Shown in pieces: positions 50,924 through 58,473 of a stretch of DNA of 64,000 bases. Each line of letters opens with the position of its first letter. The first letter of the stretch is position 1. The notes under the pieces are model-generated. The model searched no databases, was not told the origin of the DNA, and was given only the letters and a program-made list of their open reading frames with translations. The stretch spans positions 62,001 to 126,000 of the forward strand of contig DVFW01000021.1 in the NCBI GenBank assembly GCA_018713055.1. Direction: 5' to 3'. This DNA is from Scatavimonas merdigallinarum (GTDB lineage Bacteria > Bacillota > Clostridia > Oscillospirales > Acutalibacteraceae). Both the position numbers and the translations under genes were made by a program.

Positions 50924-51337
50924 CTAGCCGGCAAGGCATTTTAGATAACGGATAAAGGAAACAATCATAAACACAAAGAAAAAAGCAATACCGACAATAA
51001 AAAGGATGGAAGCAACGCCTGCTTTGGAAAGCGAAAAGGAAAGGGCTGCCGCTGCGGTAAGCAGCGTGCCAAAAATCCCTGTAAGCAGGCAGTTTATATT
51101 TTTTTGAATGCACTGCGCGTTTTCCATATGAAAGCATCCTCCGCAAGAAAAAATTCCGGCCGACAAAAGGATTAACAGGACGATGGAAAGCACCGCCGCG
51201 ATTCGGGCAAAGATTAAAAGATTGGGCGGAAAACCAAGCCCATATAAAACGCCTGCCACAGCTGCAAATAAAATACCGGCAGCTATACCAGGAACGCAAG
51301 GCAGTAATTTGCACTTGCATTTTTTTTGGCAATCCAT
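50924..51337 (-). CDS. Small cysteine-containing integral membrane protein, function unknown
   Basis: A 137-residue protein with a cysteine/lysine-rich N-terminus (CQKKCKCK) and four predicted membrane helices (about residues 15-38, 43-65, 82-103 and 106-128). A CGGC pair sits in the loop after the second helix. AAGGAG lies 10 nt before ATG 51337, and the hydrophobicity pattern supports a real gene. It is convergent with the activase operon and divergent from the Agr operon, so it is not clearly part of either. I recognise no family. Confidence 0.7.
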   Translation of the reverse strand: MDCQKKCKCKLLPCVPGIAAGILFAAVAGVLYGLGFPPNLLIFARIAAVLSIVLLILLSAGIFSCGGCFHMENAQCIQKNINCLLTGIFGTLLTAAAALSFSLSKAGVASILFIVGIAFFFVFMIVSFIRYLKCLAG

Positions 51338-51506
51338 TGTATTTTTCTCCTTTTTCCAGTTTGAGCAGCAAAATCATGGGGTGGATTTTTGCGGCCCTAA
51401 TTGTATTTTATGCCGCTTGTCCTTATAGTGTGACACCAAAGTAGCGAATAAATATAGGCTTTTTTATTTTTGTATTGGCAATAATGGCAGAAAATGATAT
51501 ATTCAA

Positions 51507-51535
51507 TTGAAAGAAAAAGTTTTTCCTGTTATAAT
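51507..51535 (+). promoter_or_regulatory. Promoter of the agrA-agrC operon
   Basis: TTGAAA (51507-51512), a 17-nt spacer and TATAAT (51530-51535) with a TGt extended -10. The leader to the start codon at 51651 is about 110 nt and AT-rich. It includes ACAGTAAACGGATCATA (from 51544), which recurs in altered form upstream of agrB. Confidence 0.8.
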
Positions 51536-51650
51536 GTCACTATACAGTAAACGGATCATAAAAATATAAATTTCTTCTATATTTTCTTTTTTATATTTTT
51601 TAATGGAGTTTACTATATTATTGAAATTTTTGTCAGAAAGGAAGACATAT

Positions 51651-52367
51651 ATGATAAAAATTGCTGTATGCGACGACGAGAATATGTTTGCGCTTAGTTT
51701 CAAGACAAAACTTCGCGACGGTTTTCGCAAAGTATTAAAGCAGGAGATCATTGTAGATACGTTTGACGATGCAAACGCGCTGCTGTACAAAATGAAAAAC
51801 ACAGCGTACGATGTTGTTTTTCTGGACATTGAAATGCCGGGCGTAAACGGCCTGGAAGCAGCAGGGTGGATTAAAAAAAACAGCGCCCGCGCGTTCATTG
51901 TGTTTACAACCAACCGTGACGACCTGGTGTTTGACGCGCTGCGCATAAAACCGCTTGGGTTCCTGCGCAAGAGCCACCTGGCGCAGGAGCTGGACGGCAT
52001 GATAGATTACATAACAGAAACAGTAAATTTTTCTGACGCCAAGGTTTCCATTAAATGCAAGGAAGGCGTTGTCAACCTGAACCTGGCGGACGTATTTTAT
52101 TTGGAAAACGCGGGCAATTCTGTGTTTTTTGTTACGAAGGACAGAAAATACGAAACGCGCGACAGCCTGTATAAAAAAGAGCAGGAACTGGAGCAGTTTG
52201 GGTTTATACGCTCGCACGGCAGCTTTATTATTAATTTAAACCATATCTACAAGGTGAAAACAAAAGAAATAGTGTTAGACAACGGCTCTACGGTGCCGCT
52301 GAGCAGGAGCAGGCACAGAATACTGAAGGAAAAGTTTTTAAAGGAAATGGTAATAAACAATGAATGA
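51651..52367 (+). CDS. AgrA-like response regulator with LytTR DNA-binding domain
   Basis: A 238-residue regulator. The receiver has the acidic pair in VCDDEN, the phospho-acceptor Asp in FLDIEMPGVNG (near residue 59) and a K-rich PLGFLRKSHL segment. From about residue 135 it is a LytTR domain (VFYLENAGNSVFFVT, FIRSHGSFIINLNHI, VPLSRSR), the DNA-binding fold used by AgrA. ATG 51651 follows AAGGAAG; a 16-residue upstream extension is rejected. The last codons overlap the start of the first agrC gene. It should activate the agr promoters and other targets when phosphorylated by one or both downstream kinases. Confidence 0.93.
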   Translation: MIKIAVCDDENMFALSFKTKLRDGFRKVLKQEIIVDTFDDANALLYKMKNTAYDVVFLDIEMPGVNGLEAAGWIKKNSARAFIVFTTNRDDLVFDALRIKPLGFLRKSHLAQELDGMIDYITETVNFSDAKVSIKCKEGVVNLNLADVFYLENAGNSVFFVTKDRKYETRDSLYKKEQELEQFGFIRSHGSFIINLNHIYKVKTKEIVLDNGSTVPLSRSRHRILKEKFLKEMVINNE

Positions 52368-55206
52368 AATAATTTCAACTGTATTTGAGCTTTCCGTCAA
52401 CGTGTTCCAGGGGTTTATTTACGTCTATTTCTGCCACGGCTTTCTTGGCAGCCGTTTTAAGCCCCCGGAAGGGAAAAAGCACACAAGCTTAGAAATTGCG
52501 CTGTACGTTACGGCTTCGCTGCTTATGGCTTTGCTGATTACCATGATCAACCTCTACTATGAGGTGTTCAACACGGTAGAAACCTATTTTTTAGTTGGTT
52601 TTCTGGGCTTGTATTCGCTGCTTTTTCTGCGCGGAAAAATTGTGATGCGCCTGTTTATTCCTATTTTTATTGTATGTGCAAATTATGCTATTTCTTCTAT
52701 GATTATTTTTATTATGAGCACCGTTACGGGGGAATCGTCACATGATCTGATGCTGTTCCAACATTCGCTTTACAGGTATTTGCTGGTGCTGTTGGTCAAT
52801 GCTGTCTTTACACTGCTTATTATCTGGGTTTTGCGGCTTAAAAAACGCAAGTTTGACATGCTGAAATGGACAGACTGGGTTGCGTTTATTGTCATCCCGG
52901 TTATTGCGCTGGCCATTGTGGTGATGGCATATGCCGTGTCTCTGGAGCCGAACATCACCCGGGAGCACGTGGCGTTTCTTGCGTTTATCAGCGGCGGCGT
53001 GGTTGTGATTGCAGTGCTGATCTGGGTAATGCTGGGGAAGATCAGCAAAGACAGGGAAATAGAGCTGCGCTATTCTTTGCTGGAGCAGCAATACCGCTAC
53101 CAGAAGGAGAACATTTTGCAGTCAGGAAAAAGTCTGAAAGAAATGTCTACCCTGCGGCACGATATGAAAAACAAGCTGCTGCTGATTGGGCAGCTGGTGA
53201 CAAACGGAGAAACCGACAGAGCCATAGAGATGTGCGGCGCCTGCCGCACAGAGCTTGAAGCAGCCAGGCTGCTTGTAAACTCTGAAAACTTTCTGCTCAA
53301 CGCCATTCTCAACAGCAAGCTGGCCGGCGCAAGGGAAAAGCATATCCAAACAGAGATTGTAATTACGACCTCCCAATTTGACGACATAAAAGATGTAGAC
53401 CTGTGCAGCATTTTGGGCAACCTGCTGGACAACGCCATAGAGGCGGTGCAAAAGGAACCGGAGGCGCACCGCGCGATAAAAATTTTGATTGAGCAGACCG
53501 GCGGGTACCGCTCCATTATGATCAAAAACACCATTGGCGCTTCTGTGTTAAAACAGAACCCGCAGCTGCGCACCACCAAGAAAAACAAGCAGATCCACGG
53601 GCTTGGCCTGCTCAGCGTGCGTCGCACGGTAGAAAAATACGGCGGCGAGTTCCACTGCTATGAAGAAGACGGCTTTTTCTGTTGCGTTGTGATTCTGGAG
53701 GTGCCGCAGTGGAGCAATGCGGGTGAAAAAGACGCGCTGCTTTACGCTAGAACCAAATGATGTAATGAATATGGTGGAAACAGGAAAAATATGGAGAGAG
53801 CAGTTTTTAAAGGAAATGGTATGAAGCAATGGGAGAAATAATTTCAACTGTATTTGAGCTTTCCGTCAATGTGTTCCAGGGGTTTATCTTTGTTTATTTC
53901 TGCCACGGCTTTCTTGGCAGCCGTTTTAAGCCCCCGGAAGGGAAAAAGCGCACAAGCTTAGAAATTGCGCTGTACGTTACGGCTTCGCTGCTTATGGCTT
54001 TGCTGATCACCATGATCAACCTCTACTATGAGGTGTTCAACACGGTAGAAACCTATTTTTTAGTTGGTTTTCTGGGCTTGTATTCGCTGCTTTTTCTGCG
54101 CGGAAAAATCGTGATGCGCCTGTTTATCCCTATTTTTTGTATGTGCGGATATTACGCCATCACATCTTTGATCATTTTTGTTGCAAGCAGTGTTACGGGC
54201 GAATCGTCACATGAGCTGATGCTGTTCCAGCATTCGTTTTACAGGTATTTGCTGGTGCTGCTGGTCAATGCGGTCTTTGTACTGTTTGTTGTTTTGGTGC
54301 TGCGCTTTAAAAAACGCAAGTTTGACATGCTCAAATGGACAGACTGGGTTGCGTTTATCGTCATCCCGGTTATTGCGCTGGCTATTATCTTGATGGCATA
54401 TGCCGTGTCGCTGGAGCCGAACATCACCCGGGAGCATGTGGCGTTTCTTGCGTTTATCAGCGGCGGCGTGGTTGTGATTGCAGTGCTGATCTGGGTGATG
54501 CTGGTAAAGATCAGCAAAGACAGGGAGATGGAGCTGCGGTATTCTTTGCTGGAGCAGCAGTACCAGTACCAGAAAGAAAACATTTTGCAGTCCGGCCAAA
54601 GCTTAAAAGAGATGTCTACCCTGCGGCACGATATGAAAAACAAGCTGCTGCTGATTGGGCAGCTGATCACAAACGGGGAAACCGACAAAGCCATAAAGAT
54701 GTGCGGCGCCTGCCGGGAAGAGATCGAAGCAGCCAAGCTGCTTGTAAACTCTGAAAACTTTCTGCTCAACGCCATCCTTAACAGCAAGCTTGCCGGCGCA
54801 AAGGAAAAGCATATCCAAACAGAGATTGTGATCACAACCACACAGTTTGACGACATAGAGGACATAGACCTGTGCAGCATTTTGGGCAACCTGCTGGACA
54901 ACGCCATAGAGGCGGTGCAAAAAGAGCCAAAGGAGCACCGCATCATAAAAATTTTGATGGGACAAACCGGCGGGTACCGTTCCATTAGGATCCAAAACAC
55001 CATTGGCGCTTCTGTGTTAAAACAGAACCCGCAGCTGCGCACCACCAAGAAAAACAAGCAGATCCACGGGCTTGGCCTGCTCAGCGTGCGCCATACGGTA
55101 GAAAAATACGGCGGCGAGTTCCACTGCTATGAAGAGGACGGCTTTTTCTGTTGCGTTGTGATTCTGGAGGTGCCGCAGTGGAGCAATGCGGGTGAAAAAG
55201 ACGCGC
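52333..55206 (+). repeat. Tandem duplication of agrC (two 1405-nt copies)
   Basis: Copy 1 is 52333-53737 and copy 2 is 53802-55206, offset 1469 nt without gaps, with 64 nt of unrelated DNA between. The repeat begins inside the last codons of agrA: copy 2 still carries a vestigial FLKEMV followed by TGA, matching the agrA C-terminus. This sets the 5' breakpoint and shows the direction of duplication. Confidence 0.93.
52360..53760 (+). CDS. AgrC-like peptide-sensing histidine kinase, copy 1
   Basis: A 466-residue kinase with about six membrane helices in residues 1-225 and a cytoplasmic GHKL-type kinase. A DHp region contains phospho-acceptor His267 in TLRHDMKNK, followed by an N box LGNLLDNAIEAV (near 354) and a G box HGLGLLSV (near 430). 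This layout matches AgrC, the receptor for cyclic autoinducer peptides. The start overlaps agrA by 8 nt. A second copy lies immediately downstream. Compared with it, residues 104-160 (one or two helices and the loop between) carry about 17 substitutions, against 3 in residues 1-103. The C-terminal nine residues also differ. Confidence 0.92.
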   Translation: MNEIISTVFELSVNVFQGFIYVYFCHGFLGSRFKPPEGKKHTSLEIALYVTASLLMALLITMINLYYEVFNTVETYFLVGFLGLYSLLFLRGKIVMRLFIPIFIVCANYAISSMIIFIMSTVTGESSHDLMLFQHSLYRYLLVLLVNAVFTLLIIWVLRLKKRKFDMLKWTDWVAFIVIPVIALAIVVMAYAVSLEPNITREHVAFLAFISGGVVVIAVLIWVMLGKISKDREIELRYSLLEQQYRYQKENILQSGKSLKEMSTLRHDMKNKLLLIGQLVTNGETDRAIEMCGACRTELEAARLLVNSENFLLNAILNSKLAGAREKHIQTEIVITTSQFDDIKDVDLCSILGNLLDNAIEAVQKEPEAHRAIKILIEQTGGYRSIMIKNTIGASVLKQNPQLRTTKKNKQIHGLGLLSVRRTVEKYGGEFHCYEEDGFFCCVVILEVPQWSNAGEKDALLYARTK

Positions 55207-55229
55207 CTTTACCGGAGCCGCAAAACTGA
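53829..55229 (+). CDS. AgrC-like peptide-sensing histidine kinase, copy 2
   Basis: A 466-residue tandem duplicate of the preceding kinase with the same layout. All catalytic residues are kept (His267 in RHDMKN, N box LLDNAIEAV, G box HGLGLLSV), so both appear functional. No indels separate the copies over 1405 nt. The sensor segment around residues 104-160 is the most divergent (for example IFCMCGYYAITSL against IFIVCANYAISSM), suggesting a different or relaxed ligand preference. AAAGGAAATGG lies upstream, inherited with the duplication. It ends 225 nt before agrB, across an AT-rich promoter region. Confidence 0.92.
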   Translation: MGEIISTVFELSVNVFQGFIFVYFCHGFLGSRFKPPEGKKRTSLEIALYVTASLLMALLITMINLYYEVFNTVETYFLVGFLGLYSLLFLRGKIVMRLFIPIFCMCGYYAITSLIIFVASSVTGESSHELMLFQHSFYRYLLVLLVNAVFVLFVVLVLRFKKRKFDMLKWTDWVAFIVIPVIALAIILMAYAVSLEPNITREHVAFLAFISGGVVVIAVLIWVMLVKISKDREMELRYSLLEQQYQYQKENILQSGQSLKEMSTLRHDMKNKLLLIGQLITNGETDKAIKMCGACREEIEAAKLLVNSENFLLNAILNSKLAGAKEKHIQTEIVITTTQFDDIEDIDLCSILGNLLDNAIEAVQKEPKEHRIIKILMGQTGGYRSIRIQNTIGASVLKQNPQLRTTKKNKQIHGLGLLSVRHTVEKYGGEFHCYEEDGFFCCVVILEVPQWSNAGEKDAPLPEPQN

Positions 55230-55389
55230 AAACTGCAAAATTTTGCAGGCACCGGCGTTGTAACGATAAAAAACTGTAGACGGACATATGTTCTTTATAA
55301 AAATTACTGCAAAAAAAGCAATTTTTTGTCGTGCTAAAATATTTTATTTGCATAATTTCACGCGAAAACGACCAGTTTTAACAAAACTA

Positions 55390-55418
55390 TTCACAAATTC
55401 TGCGGGATTTGCTATAGT
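55390..55418 (+). promoter_or_regulatory. Promoter of agrB-agrD
   Basis: TTCACA (55390-55395), a 17-nt spacer and TATAGT (55413-55418). The region from 55230 is otherwise non-coding and AT-rich. It holds CTGCAAAATTTTGCAG just after the agrC2 stop and ACTGTAGACGGACATA near 55273, similar to a sequence in the agrA leader. Confidence 0.6.
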
Positions 55419-55454
55419 CTAGACAAAGTAAAAGCCGTAAATGAGTTGATTACA

Positions 55455-56042
55455 ATGCTGCACAGGTTGTCTAAACGTATAGCAGAATCTTTGCTTGCCA
55501 AACGATGCTTTGCGCCGGAGGAGTTGGATATTTATATTTATGGAACCGAGTTGGTTATATCCTCCGCGCTGGGCATCAGCATAATCCTTGTTCTAAGCCT
55601 GCTTTTTTCCGCGTTGGCAGAGGGGGTTGTGTTTTTGGCTTCGTTCCTTCTTTTGCGGTCTTATACGGGCGGGTACCACTGCTATACGTATGTAAAATGC
55701 AATACGCTGTTTCTTTGCCTTTTTTTAAGCGCGCTGTTGCTTTACCGCGTGATGATTTTACACACGCCGGCAATGGCCGCTGCAACAGGCGTGCTGCTGC
55801 CGGGCGGCGGCGCGGTGCTTTTGCGCTATGCGCCGGTAGAGCACCCAAACAAGCCGCTTGGGAAAAGGCACCGCAAGCGGTGCAGAGCCGTGGCGCTTTG
55901 TTTGTATGCAGGTATGGGCGCGGCGGCGGTAGTTCTGGAATGTTTGGGGGAAACACTTGGCTTTATGCTGGCGCTTGTCTTGGGACAGGTTTCCGCGCTA
56001 ATGCTATGTGAAAAATATTCACAAAGGAGGAAGTATGTATGA
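55455..56042 (+). CDS. AgrB-like autoinducer peptide processing protease
   Basis: A 195-residue integral membrane cysteine protease with five or six helices. The AgrB active site is clear: His75 in GGYHCYTY and Cys82 in VKCN, seven residues apart as in Staphylococcus AgrB. A preceding LLLRSYTGGYH motif and a later PNKPLGKRHRKR loop are also typical. AgrB removes the C-terminal tail of AgrD and helps form the peptide ring. The start is uncertain: ATG 55455 or TTG 55446, neither with a strong Shine-Dalgarno. The stop overlaps agrD (ATGA), giving tight coupling. It is likely expressed from the promoter at 55390-55418. Confidence 0.93.
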   Translation: MLHRLSKRIAESLLAKRCFAPEELDIYIYGTELVISSALGISIILVLSLLFSALAEGVVFLASFLLLRSYTGGYHCYTYVKCNTLFLCLFLSALLLYRVMILHTPAMAAATGVLLPGGGAVLLRYAPVEHPNKPLGKRHRKRCRAVALCLYAGMGAAAVVLECLGETLGFMLALVLGQVSALMLCEKYSQRRKYV

Positions 56043-56173
56043 AGAAGCAAACAAATTTAGTTGCAAGACTGATGTCCAGGCTGGCGATGAAGGCCGCAAA
56101 ATCGGCCGCCGGTACGGCGTCTACTGGAGGCGCATGCCAGCCCAAGGAGCCTGCAAGGCTTGCAAGAAAGTAA
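56039..56173 (+). CDS. AgrD-like autoinducer pre-peptide
   Basis: A 44-residue peptide. It has an N-terminal basic amphipathic helix (about residues 1-24, MKKQTNLVARLMSRLAMK), a small-residue core GTASTGGAC (25-33) and a charged tail QPKEPARLARK (34-44). The tail matches the clostridial AgrD pattern QPxxPxxLxK, and an ideal AAAGGAGG site lies 8 nt before the ATG, which overlaps the agrB stop. The only cysteine, Cys33, is directly before the tail instead of about four residues earlier, so a normal five-residue thiolactone cannot form by cutting at the usual place. A Ser/Thr-based lactone, or cleavage further into the tail, is possible. A strong terminator follows. Confidence 0.85.
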   Translation: MKKQTNLVARLMSRLAMKAAKSAAGTASTGGACQPKEPARLARK

Positions 56174-56226
56174 GCCAGCAGGCGACATAACTGAACCAAT
56201 ACCTCTTTTTTACACACCAGCTTAAT

Positions 56227-56274
56227 AAAAGCAAGACGGCGCCGCCCCGCAGGACGGCGCCGTCTTGCTTTTTT
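56227..56274 (+). terminator. Rho-independent terminator after agrD
   Basis: An 18-bp inverted repeat (56227-56244 with 56255-56272) built around GCAAGACGGCGCCG, with a 10-nt loop and a run of six T. It is among the strongest terminators in the window. Confidence 0.95.
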
Positions 56275-56360
56275 CAGAGCGCGTGTTTTACAAATTTTTG
56301 CGCCTGCCTTTTGTATTTGACAAAAAAATAACGAAAATTTGAAGATTCTGGCTAAAACCC

Positions 56361-56389
56361 TTGCGTATTGCAGCCGGAGTGCTTATAAT
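56361..56389 (+). promoter_or_regulatory. Promoter of the NifU-like/GGGtGRT operon
   Basis: TTGCGT (56361-56366), a 17-nt spacer and TATAAT (56384-56389), 55 nt before the start codon. Confidence 0.65.
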
Positions 56390-56443
56390 GAAAAACGTAT
56401 AAAGCGAACTTTTATACTACACCAAAGCGAAAGGAGTACCCAT

Positions 56444-57136
56444 ATGAATTATTCCCATGAAGTGGAAAACATGTGTACAGTAGCAAAGGGACCCCATCAT
56501 GGCCCCGCGCCCATCCCGGAGGAGGGAAAATGGGTAAAGTCTTATGACATTAAGGACATTTCCGGCCTTTCACACGGCATTGGCTGGTGTGCGCCGCAGC
56601 AAGGCGCATGTAAGCTTACGCTGAACGTAAAGGACGGCATTGTGGAGGAAGCGCTTGTAGAGACGATTGGATGTTCCGGCATGACGCATTCTGCAGCTAT
56701 GGCGGCGGAGATTTTGCCTGGAAAGACGCTGCTTGAATGCCTGAATACGGACCTTGTGTGCGACGCGATTAACGTTGCCATGAAAAACCTGTTTTTACAG
56801 CTTGTTTACGGCAGAAGCCAGACAGCGTTTTCTGAAGGCGGGCTGCCTGTTGGCGCCGGGCTGGAGGATCTGGGCAAGGGCTTGCGCTCCCAGGTGGGTA
56901 CGATGTTCAGCACCAAGCTTAAAGGCGTGCGTTTTATGGAGATGGCGGAGGGCTATGTGCTTAAAACTGCGCTGGATGAAAATGACGAAGTTATTGGTTA
57001 CCAGTTTGTAAGGCTTGGGAAAATGATGGAGGATATTCGTCATGGTGTTTCCCCGGAAGAGGCATATAAAAAGAACATAGGCCAGTATGGCCGTTTTGAC
57101 AACGCGGCAAAGTATATTGACCCGCGTGAAGAATAA
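56444..57136 (+). CDS. NifU/IscU-like iron-sulfur scaffold protein
   Basis: A 230-residue protein of the type usually annotated as an iron-sulfur assembly scaffold and found next to GGGtGRT proteins. It has cysteines in GWCAPQQGACKL (near residues 45-53) and TIGCSGMTHSAA (near 75), and a third in TDLVCDAI (near 105), spaced like the IscU ligands. The C-terminal half (from about 130) is specific to this subfamily. ATG 56444 has AAAGGAG 8 nt upstream; a 35-residue upstream extension overlaps the promoter and is rejected. The GGGtGRT gene follows 18 nt later. The role in Fe-S delivery is by homology; the client protein is unknown. Confidence 0.85.
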   Translation: MNYSHEVENMCTVAKGPHHGPAPIPEEGKWVKSYDIKDISGLSHGIGWCAPQQGACKLTLNVKDGIVEEALVETIGCSGMTHSAAMAAEILPGKTLLECLNTDLVCDAINVAMKNLFLQLVYGRSQTAFSEGGLPVGAGLEDLGKGLRSQVGTMFSTKLKGVRFMEMAEGYVLKTALDENDEVIGYQFVRLGKMMEDIRHGVSPEEAYKKNIGQYGRFDNAAKYIDPREE

Positions 57137-57154
57137 GCAGGGAGGACTTGATTT

Positions 57155-58165
57155 ATGGCTAACAATGTGAATTTTGAAAGTAAAGACAGAAGAATGGCTA
57201 AAATTGAGAAGTGCCTTGCAGAATATGGTATAGCCAGCCTGGAAGAAGCCAGGGAATTGTGCCTGAGCAAGGGCGTGGACCCCGATGCAATTGTTAAGGG
57301 CGTGCAGCCGATTGCGTTTGAAAACGCATCTTGGGCTTATACGCTAGGTTGTGCTGTTGCGATTAAAAAGCAAAGCGAAAGCGCCGCGGACGCCGCGGAA
57401 GCCATTGGGATTGGCCTGGAGGCGTTTTGTATTCCGGGTTCTGTTGCAGAGCAGAGGAACGTGGGCCTGGGGCACGGCAATTTGGGCGCTATGCTGCTGC
57501 GGGACGAGACAAAATGCTTTGCTTTTCTGGCAGGACATGAAAGCTTTGCCGCGGCAGAAGGTGCAATTGGCATAGCTAAAACGGCAAACAAGGCAAGGAA
57601 AGAGCCGCTGCGCGTAATTTTGAACGGCCTTGGAAAGGATGCAGCCTATATTATTTCAAGAATTAACGGTTTTACCTATGTAAAAACAAGCTATGATTAT
57701 TTTACCGGCGAACTGACTATTTTGGAAGAACGGGCTTTCTCTGACGGAGAAAGAGCCGCCGTGCGCTGCTTTGGTGCAGACGACGTTCGCGAAGGCGTGG
57801 AGATTATGGCGCACGAGGGTGTGGATGTGTCTATTACAGGCAATTCTACCAATCCTACCCGGTTCCAGCATCTTGTTGCGGGCACCTATAAAAAATGGGC
57901 GCAGGAGCATGGCAAAAAGTATTTTTCTGTTGCCAGCGGCGGCGGCACGGGCCGTACCCTGCATCCGGACAATATGGGCGCGGGACCGGCTTCCTATGGC
58001 CTTACGGACTCTATGGGACGCATGCATGGCGACGCGCAATTTGCAGGATCTTCCTCTGTGCCTGCGCATGTGGAAATGATGGGGTTGATCGGCATGGGCA
58101 ACAACCCGATGGTTGGCGCCACCGTGGCCTGCGCAGTTGCGGTTTACGAGGGATTAAAGAAATAA
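57155..58165 (+). CDS. GGGtGRT family protein
   Basis: A 336-residue protein with the naming motif SGGGTGRTLHPDNMGAGPASYGLTD region near residue 265. Other glycine-rich segments are GHGNLGAMLLRDE, GLGKDAAYIISRIN and SITGNSTNPTRFQH. The family is widespread in anaerobes, nearly always next to a NifU-like scaffold gene as here, and has no established biochemical function. GGGAGGAC precedes ATG 57155. The pair is closed by a hairpin. The glycine-rich motifs suggest phosphate or cofactor binding, which is inference. No membrane segment or signal peptide is present, so it is cytoplasmic. Confidence 0.9.
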   Translation: MANNVNFESKDRRMAKIEKCLAEYGIASLEEARELCLSKGVDPDAIVKGVQPIAFENASWAYTLGCAVAIKKQSESAADAAEAIGIGLEAFCIPGSVAEQRNVGLGHGNLGAMLLRDETKCFAFLAGHESFAAAEGAIGIAKTANKARKEPLRVILNGLGKDAAYIISRINGFTYVKTSYDYFTGELTILEERAFSDGERAAVRCFGADDVREGVEIMAHEGVDVSITGNSTNPTRFQHLVAGTYKKWAQEHGKKYFSVASGGGTGRTLHPDNMGAGPASYGLTDSMGRMHGDAQFAGSSSVPAHVEMMGLIGMGNNPMVGATVACAVAVYEGLKK

Positions 58166-58204
58166 GCTTCAAAATCTGTATGAATACTGGATTTATTTTG
58201 AAAA

Positions 58205-58231
58205 GGGCCGCTCTGTGAGCGGTTCTTTTTG
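58205..58231 (+). terminator. Terminator after the GGGtGRT gene
   Basis: GGCCGCTC (58206-58213) pairs with GAGCGGTT (58217-58224), including G-U pairs, with a 3-nt loop, then CTTTTT. Confidence 0.85.
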
Positions 58232-58271
58232 CTTTTTCATTATTTATTTTTAATAAATATAACTCTATACT

Positions 58272-58299
58272 TTGCAAAAGTAGAAAAATGTAGTATAAT
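58272..58299 (+). promoter_or_regulatory. Promoter of the COG3044 ATPase gene
   Basis: TTGCAA (58272-58277), a 16-nt spacer and TATAAT (58294-58299). The intergenic DNA from 58232 to 58473 is AT-rich with no other clear element; the leader would be about 165 nt. Confidence 0.65.
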
Positions 58300-58473
58300 G
58301 TATAAAAAGAGTGTGGCAAAACGGTATATATAGATTATGTATAGTGTGCGCTATATTGGTACAAGAGAGGTAGAAGGTATTTAAAAAGTGATGGGAGAAT
58401 CGGTATAGGGTCAACAAAGGAAAAATCTTTTCATATTTATATTTGTAAAAAATGAGGAGTGTGAAATAAAGCC

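Noticed and set aside
56008..56190. 60-codon plus-strand frame overlapping agrB and agrD
   Set aside because: It starts inside agrB, lacks a good ribosome site and is out of frame with agrD, which has an ideal Shine-Dalgarno and a family-typical tail.
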